Assembly (NCBI GenBank): GCA_031276415.1
Contig: JAISNF010000347.1
Span: forward strand, 1 to 12,077
Reading direction: 5' to 3'
Length of the DNA: 12,077 nt
Origin: Planctomycetaceae bacterium
GTDB lineage: Bacteria > Planctomycetota > Planctomycetia > Pirellulales > Thermoguttaceae
The notes under the pieces are model-generated. The model ran no database searches and was not told where the DNA came from. It was given only the letters and a program-made list of their open reading frames with translations. Below, piece after piece: positions 5,726 to 12,077 of the stretch. The first letter of the stretch is position 1; every line of letters starts with the position of its first letter. A program made the translations under genes and the position numbers.

Positions 5726-8700
5726 GATATTATTAAATTCTCGATTAACAATCCTGTTAAGGTTGCAGTTGGAGTTTTGTTGACCATTCTTTTTGGGGTT
5801 CTGGCACTAACCGCTGTACCCGTCCAAATGACCCCCGATGTGGAACGACCAGTCGTTACAATCCGCACCACCTGGCAAGGACGAAGCCCCGAAGAAGTTG
5901 AAAAATCCATTCTCATGGAACAAGAAAAAAAACTCAAAACGCTGCAAGGACTCTACCAAATGACCTCAACCGCACAATTAGGCGAAGGTAGAATCGAACT
6001 CGAATTTACCGTCGGTTACGATATGAGCCGCGCTGTTCAGGAAACCTCCAACCGTCTTAATGAAGTTCCACGCTATCCCGATGATGTAGAACGTCCGGTT
6101 ATTCGAGCCGCCAGCGCAAATACCGATGAGGCTATCGCCTTTGGATTGTTCACCTCACAAAATAATCCCGAATTTGAAATGGCAGAATTTTATGATTACG
6201 CTGACCGTTTCGTTAAACCAGCCTTTGAACGTATCAAAGGTTTGGCTCAAGTTGATGTTTACGGCGGACGCGAACACGAAGTTCAGGTTCGGTTCGATCC
6301 GGTCGTTTTGGCACAAGCCGGTATTTCCGTCGATGAACTTCGGACTGCTATTATGAATGATAATCTCAATGAGTCCGCCGGCGATTTGTCCAACGGTCGT
6401 CAAGATATTCGGTTTCGGGTTCTGGGACGCTACGACTCTTTAGAACCAATTCGTAACGTCATTGTTAAATATGTTGACGGCGCCCCAATTTATCTCAAAG
6501 ATATTGCTACACCTTGTCTCGCCTTAAAAAAGAATACGTATTTCAATCAAAGTATGGGACGGACTTCTATGTCCATGTATTTTCGCCGCGACACCGGCGC
6601 CAACGTCCTAAGTATTATGCAAGAAGTAAATCGTATCGGTAAAGAAATCTCCAAACCCGGCGGATTGCTCTCTCTTTATAAAAATGACCGCTACAAAATC
6701 AAATTTGAATTATTGTACGACGATTCCCTTTATATTAACAACGCTGTCGCTTTAGTTCGCCAAAATATGTACGAAGGCGGTATTTTGGCAATTTTTGTAC
6801 TTTTGCTTTTTCTACGAAGTTTTCGTCCGACATTTATTATTTCTATTGCGATTCCGATTTCAATTATCGGAACTTTTGTGATTCTTTATGCTACCGGTCG
6901 TAATATCAATGTTATTTCGTTAGCCGGACTTGCTTTTGCAATTGGAATGGTGGTCGATTGTGCTATTGTTGTTCTGGAAAATATTGATCGGCATCTTCAC
7001 ATGGGTAAAACTGTTCTTGTTGCCGCTTACGAAGGAAGCCGTGAAGTTTGGGGCGCCGTTTTAGCGCAAACATTAACAACGGTTGCGGTTTTTTTCCCCG
7101 TTTTAACGATTCAGGAAGAATCCGGTCAACTCTTTTACGATATTGCTATTGCGGTTTCAGCGTCGGTTCTGATTTCGTTACTGGTCGCAGTTACGGTAAT
7201 TCCGGTTTGCGCCGTCAGTTTGCTTCGCGAAAAACCGAAACAGCAACATCATTATGTTTACAGTATTATTCATTCTTTGTTTGGTTTGACGGTAATTTGC
7301 CAAAAACTTTCGGAAGGTTTTGCTCATTTGGTGTATCTTCTGACGTTCCGAAGTTTGGCGGGTATTTGGATAAGGGTTTTGATTATTGTATTTATTTCCG
7401 GTGCTGCAACATTTTTAAGTTTTAATCTGATGCCGCCGGCGAGTTATCTTCCGACAGGTAACAAAAACGTCTTGAACGGCAACATGCTTCTTCCGCCGGC
7501 GTATTCGATTCAGCAAAATGTTCTGGTTGGTCGGCGTGCCGAAGAATTTTTGAGACCGTATTGGGAAGCCCGGACAATTGAAGAATCTTCTGCGATTCGG
7601 GAAATTGTCGATACGCGAACCAAGAAAATTGTTCCTAAAATACCGCCGATTAAAAGTTTTTATATTGTGGTTCGGAATCAGGGCGTTTTTATGAATGTAA
7701 CAAGCAAGGACGATAATTTAGTGAAACCGCTTGAGGTTCTTTTGAATACGATGATGAACACGATTCCCGGATGTTCCGGTAATGCCTTGCAGCAAGGGAT
7801 TTTCGGGCGGCGCGGCGGCGGTTCCAATTCTGTACAGATTGAGGTTATTGGTTCCGATATGCAGCGGCTTCGCGATTCAACCAATTATTTGGAACAGCGG
7901 CTTGTTGGTGTATTTTCTCGTGCCGGAGTTCGGAGTGAACCGGCGAATTATGATTTGAACGGTCCCGAATGGGAGATTATTGTTGATCAGGTTAGGGCAA
8001 AGGAATTGGGATTAAGTGTTTTATCGTTGGCTTATACTTCGCGGGCAATGATTGACGGAATTTATGTGGGCGATTTTGATTATGAGGGCGACAATATTGA
8101 TTTAACATTAATTCGTGATCCGGATATTCCGATAACGCCGGACGAATTTGAGACGCTTCCTGTTTCGATTCTGGACAATAGCGGGCAACGTCAATTGATG
8201 CCGATTGGTCAATTAATTAGTTTTCTGAAGGCGGATGCTTCGCAACAAATTCGTCGTGTGGAGCAGGAGCGGGCGATTCGTCTTACGGTGATTCCGCCGC
8301 CTGAAGTGGCGTTGGAGACGGCTCAGACGCAGATTATGAAAATTGTCGAGGAGTCGCATCGTGAAGGTGGTATGACGCCGGACACGTTTGTCAAATTATC
8401 GGGGAATGCCGACAAACTTTCGCAAACGCGGAGGGCGATGTTAGGTGCGTGGACGGGATTTAATTTAGAATCCGTTATTAATTTGATTTCGTCACGGTTT
8501 TTTCTTTCACTTTTGATTACTTATCTTTTGATGGCGGGTTTATTTGAAAGTTTTCTGTATCCATTTGTGATTATGTTTAGTGTTCCATTTGCGATGGTTG
8601 GTGGTTTTATTGGGTTGGCGATTATCAACTATTATGATCCGACGCAGCAGATGGACACATTGACGATGCTTGGATTTATTTTATTGATTGGAGTTGTTGT

Positions 8701-9052
8701 GAACAATGCTATTTTGTTGGTTCATCAAACGTTGAATTTTATGAAGGGGCGAGGAGAATCGGAAACGGACATTATTGAAAAGATGGGTTATCGGGAAGCG
8801 ATTCGGGAGGCGGTTCGGACGCGAATCAGACCAATTTTCATGACAACATCGGCGGCGGTTACTGGGATGGTGCTGCTTGTGGTGAAATCGGGTGCCGGCA
8901 GTGAGTTATATCGTGGTATTGGTTCGGTAGTTATTGGCGGTTTAATTTGCTCAACACTTTTTTCTCTTTTTGTTGTTCCGTTAATGATGAGTTTGGTAAT
9001 TGACATTCGTTTCGGTTTTTCCCGCCTGTTCGGAAAAAAAACAGAACAGTAA
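5723..9052 (+). CDS. RND efflux pump, AcrB/HAE-1-like inner-membrane subunit
   Basis: The 1109-residue protein has the full AcrB-like layout. TM1 is at about 11-33, and the first periplasmic porter region (PVQMTPDVERPVV, TTWQGRSPEEVE) follows. The TM2-TM6 bundle is at about 350-500 (GGILAIFVLLLFLRSFRP...), a second porter region lies at about 570-905, and the final TM bundle ends with LFSLFVVPLMMSL. RND pumps use the proton gradient to expel drugs or lipids through a tripartite complex. The TM4 proton-relay motif reads VVDCAIVVLEN: the first Asp (412) is kept, but the second Asp of AcrB is Cys413. In TM10, where AcrB has Lys940, the sequence is VVVNNAILL (N994, N995). The proton relay therefore differs from AcrB, although NN variants occur in other RND branches. 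No membrane-fusion or TolC-like gene adjoins it. The start ATG 5723 lies 10 bases before the TM1 region code. The synonymous base preference drifts from C-rich at the 5' end to G-rich at the 3' end. Confidence 0.93.
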   Translation: MDIIKFSINNPVKVAVGVLLTILFGVLALTAVPVQMTPDVERPVVTIRTTWQGRSPEEVEKSILMEQEKKLKTLQGLYQMTSTAQLGEGRIELEFTVGYDMSRAVQETSNRLNEVPRYPDDVERPVIRAASANTDEAIAFGLFTSQNNPEFEMAEFYDYADRFVKPAFERIKGLAQVDVYGGREHEVQVRFDPVVLAQAGISVDELRTAIMNDNLNESAGDLSNGRQDIRFRVLGRYDSLEPIRNVIVKYVDGAPIYLKDIATPCLALKKNTYFNQSMGRTSMSMYFRRDTGANVLSIMQEVNRIGKEISKPGGLLSLYKNDRYKIKFELLYDDSLYINNAVALVRQNMYEGGILAIFVLLLFLRSFRPTFIISIAIPISIIGTFVILYATGRNINVISLAGLAFAIGMVVDCAIVVLENIDRHLHMGKTVLVAAYEGSREVWGAVLAQTLTTVAVFFPVLTIQEESGQLFYDIAIAVSASVLISLLVAVTVIPVCAVSLLREKPKQQHHYVYSIIHSLFGLTVICQKLSEGFAHLVYLLTFRSLAGIWIRVLIIVFISGAATFLSFNLMPPASYLPTGNKNVLNGNMLLPPAYSIQQNVLVGRRAEEFLRPYWEARTIEESSAIREIVDTRTKKIVPKIPPIKSFYIVVRNQGVFMNVTSKDDNLVKPLEVLLNTMMNTIPGCSGNALQQGIFGRRGGGSNSVQIEVIGSDMQRLRDSTNYLEQRLVGVFSRAGVRSEPANYDLNGPEWEIIVDQVRAKELGLSVLSLAYTSRAMIDGIYVGDFDYEGDNIDLTLIRDPDIPITPDEFETLPVSILDNSGQRQLMPIGQLISFLKADASQQIRRVEQERAIRLTVIPPPEVALETAQTQIMKIVEESHREGGMTPDTFVKLSGNADKLSQTRRAMLGAWTGFNLESVINLISSRFFLSLLITYLLMAGLFESFLYPFVIMFSVPFAMVGGFIGLAIINYYDPTQQMDTLTMLGFILLIGVVVNNAILLVHQTLNFMKGRGESETDIIEKMGYREAIREAVRTRIRPIFMTTSAAVTGMVLLVVKSGAGSELYRGIGSVVIGGLICSTLFSLFVVPLMMSLVIDIRFGFSRLFGKKTEQ

Positions 9053-9056
9053 TTAG

Positions 9057-9182
9057 AGTTGATAGTGGATAGTGGAGAGTGGAGAGTGGAGAGTGGAGAG
9101 TTTCGCAATGCGTAATTAAAAATGTTTGGGTAAATAATTCCGCATTGCGAAACTCTCCACGATCAACTATCCACTATCAACT
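9057..9182. repeat. Heptad-repeat palindrome, element 4
   Basis: It starts 4 bp after the RND stop. The left arm has six heptads: GTTGATA, GTGGATA and four GTGGAGA (9058-9099), then GTTTCGCAATGCGTAATT. The right arm, AATTCCGCATTGCGAAAC (9136-9153) followed by TCTCCAC, GATCAAC, TATCCAC, TATCAAC, has only about four units. The arms thus differ in copy number, as expected from slippage. The core matches elements 1 and 2. Confidence 0.82.
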
Positions 9183-9225
9183 ATTTCTTGTATGTTGCCC
9201 TCAATCGGAGGCAATTCCAATGTAG

Positions 9226-9245
9226 CGATGGGTTTTAACCCATCG
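9226..9245. repeat. Perfect 20-bp hairpin CGATGGG/CCCATCG
   Basis: CGATGGGTT-TT-AACCCATCG is a perfect 9-bp stem with a 2-base spacer. Further partial copies follow: CCCATCG at 9256-9262 and CCATCGG at 9281-9287. There is no T-tract, so it is a poor intrinsic terminator for the RND gene. It may be a short interspersed repeat or a protein-binding site. Confidence 0.5.
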
Positions 9246-9271
9246 GAATTATGATCCCATCGCAATTTTAA

Positions 9272-9523
9272 TCCTTTAATCCATCGGATCACTTTCCTCG
9301 TCTGAACAACGAACAATTTATCTTTGAGCATTGTAAAAATCGGACATTCTTGCCGAGATTATTTGCCGAAAAACAGGTTTTGCAGACAATTTCGCAAAAA
9401 ATTCTGACTAATAAACTGTGGATTGATGCGGTTCACGTTGCTATTAAGAATACGATTCAAAATTTCACGGGCAAGAAGATTATCGACTCAGAGGTGAAAA
9501 ATCCCTTGATTTTCACGGTTTGA
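9272..9523 (+). pseudogene. Open stretch without a start codon, possible gene remnant
   Basis: The frame from the TAA at 9269 to the TGA at 9521 is open for 83 codons and reads like protein (for example FAEKQVLQTISQKILTNKLW), but contains no ATG. I do not recognise a family. It may be the decayed tail of a gene or just chance in an AT-rich region. It lies between repeat hairpins and unassigned sequence; the rest of 9524-10049 shows no gene I can support, only two small CTAG hairpins and AT-rich sequence. Confidence 0.2.
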
Positions 9524-9620
9524 ACCGATTTGTTTCTGTTCAAAAATGAGAAATGAGCGAAACGTAAATTCGGAATATTCATTACGATCTGAACCAAACC
9601 GGAATGTAATTTGAGGGGAC

Positions 9621-9636
9621 GCTAGACCTTTCTAGC
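9621..9636. repeat. Perfect small hairpin GCTAGA/TCTAGC
   Basis: GCTAGA-CCTT-TCTAGC is a perfect 6-bp stem with a 4-base loop. A second CTAG-centred hairpin lies at 9962-9981. Together they bracket about 325 bp of AT-rich sequence that has no supported gene. Confidence 0.4.
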
Positions 9637-9961
9637 AACACAATATTTTCTGATACTTCCGGTTCGTTTCGGTGGGTAGCAAAATCGAAAATTTTGTTAT
9701 CATCCGAACAACGGGCGTAATGATAATACTTTATCGAAAATTCCGCAAGCCCAAAATCGTTATTTTCAGGAATTTTTTTATTTTTTCTAAAAAAGTTATA
9801 ACTCACGAAAATACAAAGAGTTACGTTCTATTTTCATATCGTTTTTTCTGTTTACCGAAAATTTTTTTGATTTTTCTGATTTTTTCCGATTGTCATTCTC
9901 TTTGCTGCGATCTGCTCGCTTGCGGCATTATTAGAACGGCAATGTTTTATGAATTTTCTGA

Positions 9962-9981
9962 ACACTAGAGAGTCCTAGTGT
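9962..9981. repeat. CTAG hairpin upstream of the five-unit HTH gene
   Basis: ACACTAG (9962-9968) pairs with CTAGTGT (9975-9981) around a 6-base loop; GTAC...GTAC follows directly at 9979-9988. It lies about 80 bp before the gene start, a plausible place for an operator, but nothing ties it to a regulator. Confidence 0.35.
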
Positions 9982-10061
9982 ACGTGTACTTTCCGGTTAA
10001 GTTCCTCCGCTTGCCTATTTTTGGTAACGGATTTTTGTAGGGAATTAACTTGGGATTGGTT

Positions 10062-11447
10062 ATGTTGACGGAACAAAAATGTTATGTTCGTCTCACAGAG
10101 GTTGATCGTGCTAAGATGTGCGATATTGTGCAACAACAATGCGGTTCGCCGAGCCGGATTTTGCGGGCGCAACTTTTATTGCATGTCGATTCATTATGCA
10201 CGAAAAATCTGAATGGTACGAAAATTAGTGTTCGTGAAATTGCCGAATTGTTTAATGTTACGAGCAATACGGTCAGACGAATCTGTTCGTGTTACAGGGA
10301 TGAAGGATTGCGGACATCGCTTTACGGAAGCCATTTCACAAAAATTGTCCGTTTGAAGAGCAAGGAACGATCTTTATTGCAACAAATTATCAATGATTCG
10401 CAGCATCCTCTGAATCATTATAAACAGAACAGAAAGTTTGCAGACATTCTTTTCAAGGCAGACAAGGATGGTAACAATGCGGATGTTTCGGAAATTGCGA
10501 AAGAATCCGGTTGTACAAAAATGACGGTTACGAAAATAATTCGGTCTTATCTTAAAAACGGACTGAATGGAATATTGAAACAACGACAAACATTCCGTTT
10601 CAAATTACGCAAGAAAGACCGTTCTCGTTTACAAGCGTTATTGAAACAGGATGTAACATATTCGTGGAATCATACTCGTGCGAAAATTCTTTTAGCGGCG
10701 GATGTTTCCGGTACGGAAATTGTTTGGGATGATATTGCCGGACAAACAGGGGCAGATCGAAAAATTGTACGGAAAGTTTGTAAAAAATATATGTCGGAAG
10801 GTTTGGAATCGGTTTTGAATTTAACGACGCATCGAAGTTTAATTCCGTTCCGAAATTGTCCGGTCAGACTGAAGACGGGAGAACAATTATGGCTCAAAAA
10901 TATTGCAACAACAACGTGCCGTGAACATATTCGCCGTCGGGCATTGATTTTGTTGAATGCCGACGAAAACGGACGGAATTTACATAATACGGATATTGTC
11001 AAATTGGTTGGGACAAATCATGAAACGGTATGTTCTGTTTGTAAACGTTACGCGAAACGCGGGGTGACAGAGACTGTTTTATGCGGTTGCGATGATATTT
11101 CCAAACCTGCACAAAAAAGAACACGGACTTCAAAACCGAAATTTTATGACATCAATTTAAAACCGGAAGAACGGCAATTCCTGCAACAAATTATCAATTC
11201 ACAAAATGGAACACCGCGTCTGATTAACCGTGCAAGAATATTGTTGCAAGTTGATAAATTACGCGATTCGGCGAATAGTATTGAAATTGCAACAAATATC
11301 GGTGTTCGCGGTGCTACGATTTACAACGTTTGCCGTCGTTACCGAAATGAAGGAATTGAAGCGGCAATCAATCACAAATCGTTTGCCGGTTCCAGAAAAA
11401 CTGGTTCCAGAAAAACACGAAACAAACGAAATAAAAAAGTAGGCTAA
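10062..11447 (+). CDS. Protein of five tandem IS630-type helix-turn-helix units
   Basis: The 461-residue protein is built from five repeats of about 75-85 residues, at roughly 8-90, 96-175, 179-258, 267-341 and 363-439. Each follows one pattern: a basic xRLK-xER start, a helix rich in LQ-II, an RA-ILL-AD segment, an EIA-G helix-turn-helix, and T(V/I)-x-x-V-C-x-R-Y-x-x-EGL. This is the N-terminal DNA-binding domain of IS630-family transposases, normally present once before a DDE catalytic domain. Here no DDE domain follows. The protein ends in a Lys/Arg-rich tail (443-461) with a duplicated GSRKT motif. The repeats are well diverged, so the amplification is old, yet the frame is clean, which argues for function. 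A DNA-binding, perhaps architectural or regulatory, role is inferred; targets are unknown. Start: ATG 10062 has GGGA 6 bases before it; TTG 10050 with AGGGA is an alternative adding four residues. A CapD-like gene follows after 37 bp and may be co-transcribed. Confidence 0.75.
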   Translation: MLTEQKCYVRLTEVDRAKMCDIVQQQCGSPSRILRAQLLLHVDSLCTKNLNGTKISVREIAELFNVTSNTVRRICSCYRDEGLRTSLYGSHFTKIVRLKSKERSLLQQIINDSQHPLNHYKQNRKFADILFKADKDGNNADVSEIAKESGCTKMTVTKIIRSYLKNGLNGILKQRQTFRFKLRKKDRSRLQALLKQDVTYSWNHTRAKILLAADVSGTEIVWDDIAGQTGADRKIVRKVCKKYMSEGLESVLNLTTHRSLIPFRNCPVRLKTGEQLWLKNIATTTCREHIRRRALILLNADENGRNLHNTDIVKLVGTNHETVCSVCKRYAKRGVTETVLCGCDDISKPAQKRTRTSKPKFYDINLKPEERQFLQQIINSQNGTPRLINRARILLQVDKLRDSANSIEIATNIGVRGATIYNVCRRYRNEGIEAAINHKSFAGSRKTGSRKTRNKRNKKVG

Positions 11448-11484
11448 AATAAATTAAACAATTATTAAAGGATTTATAATTCGA

Positions 11485-12077
11485 ATGGAATCGAAACGTA
11501 ACATTGGACATACAATACGCTGGTTGACCGGACGGTTTATTACAGTTACGGTTTATATGACGTTATTTGCTCTTGCGTATTGGTTGGCGTTTGCGTTTCG
11601 GTACGATTTTGACTGGAAGCATAACGGATTTTCGCTCTGTTATCAAAGTATTTCGTGGGTTTTGTTACTGAAAATGTTGATATTTTTCCTTCACCGCCAT
11701 TTTCACGCTTACGGATTTTACGCAACATTTAAAGATTTTCAGGTTCTGGTCAAGAGTTCGGTTTTTGCGTCGGTTGGATTTTTCGTTTTGGCACTATATG
11801 TGTGGGGCGTGCGTTTGCCGCGAACAGTTCCTGTGATGGATTGTCTTTTTACGATCTTTTTAATTGGCACGGTTCGTTTCGGCTGGCGAATTTTGCAACA
11901 AGAAATATTGCCGCGATTTACGCAAAAGAGTTATAAAAAAACACTTATTATCGGGGCGAATTATCAAGGTGTTCTGTTAGCGCAAGAACTTTACGAACAT
12001 CCCGAACTTGGTTACAAAATTGTTGGTTTCGTTTCGCTTCGGGATTGGAAAATCGGGCGGCTGGTTAGTCAGATTCC
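11485..12077 (+). CDS. CapD/WbpM-like membrane nucleotide-sugar dehydratase, 5' part
   Basis: The frame begins at ATG 11485 and is open to the window edge; 197 residues are visible. About four membrane helices (near 18-38, 55-70, 91-108 and 118-133) are followed by RFGWRILQQE and then the first Rossmann strand and nucleotide loop, TLIIGANYQG (153-162), with AQELYEHPELGYKIVGFV after it. This is the N-terminal layout of the polysaccharide-biosynthesis CapD/WbpM/PglF group, UDP-sugar 4,6-dehydratases that feed capsule, O-antigen or glycoprotein synthesis. These proteins usually reach about 600 residues, with a second, catalytic dehydratase domain that would lie beyond this window, so catalytic residues cannot be checked. 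Other membrane sugar-transferase families share a similar N-terminal CoA-binding-like fold and remain possible. AAAGGA at 11467-11472 is a ribosome-binding candidate, though 12 bases from the ATG. Confidence 0.75.
   Translation, partial: MESKRNIGHTIRWLTGRFITVTVYMTLFALAYWLAFAFRYDFDWKHNGFSLCYQSISWVLLLKMLIFFLHRHFHAYGFYATFKDFQVLVKSSVFASVGFFVLALYVWGVRLPRTVPVMDCLFTIFLIGTVRFGWRILQQEILPRFTQKSYKKTLIIGANYQGVLLAQELYEHPELGYKIVGFVSLRDWKIGRLVSQI

Noticed and set aside
9582..9806. Minus-strand 74-codon frame
   Set aside because: AT-rich, no recognisable family, no start signal; overlapping plus-strand frames are equally long, so chance is likely.
9672..9968. Plus-strand 98-codon frame from GTG
   Set aside because: Phe/Ile/Lys-rich translation of a T-rich stretch, no ribosome-binding site and no resemblance to a family.
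10062..11447. Intact IS630 insertion sequence
   Set aside because: No DDE domain, no flanking terminal inverted repeats that I can see; only the HTH part is present, five times.

Overview
This 12.1-kb window comes from a Gram-negative-type bacterial chromosome: it encodes an RND exporter of the kind that spans a periplasm. GC looks moderate to low (by eye about 40-45%), the spacers are long and rich in repeats, and recognisable Shine-Dalgarno sites are rare. The mixture of ClpB, AmmeMemoRadiSam and IS630-type sequences would fit a low-GC Planctomycetota or similar gut or sediment lineage. That placement is a guess from family resemblance, not something the sequence proves.

Layout: 1-387 is the 3' end of a PD-(D/E)XK-nuclease-like protein. 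388-850 is a spacer with a MITE-like inverted-repeat element, a palindrome built from 7-bp repeats, a degenerate 21-bp tandem repeat and a terminator-like hairpin. 851-1924 encodes a stand-alone second AAA+ module of ClpB, without the N-domain, NBD1 or middle domain. 1925-2454 holds a second heptad palindrome and then a promoter-to-terminator unit of about 235 nt that looks like an unrecognised structured RNA or leader. 2455-3435 is a radical SAM enzyme of the AmmeMemoRadiSam (AmrS) family. 3502-4908 (minus strand) is a MATE-family exporter, convergent with amrS. 4909-5722 is a gene-free 0.8-kb block of nested palindromes and dispersed repeats. 5723-9052 is an AcrB-type RND pump without adaptor or outer-membrane partner genes beside it. 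9053-10061 is another repeat-rich spacer. 10062-11447 encodes an unusual protein of five tandem IS630-type helix-turn-helix units with no catalytic domain. 11485 to the window end is the start of a membrane-bound CapD/WbpM-like nucleotide-sugar dehydratase.

The genes do not form one obvious operon. They look like scattered single genes separated by repeat elements, two of which start within a few bases of a stop codon. Only the five-unit HTH gene and the CapD-like gene (37-bp gap) look likely to be co-transcribed. The most unusual items are the five-unit HTH protein, the family of heptad-repeat palindromes, the candidate non-coding RNA upstream of amrS, and the ClpB half-protein.
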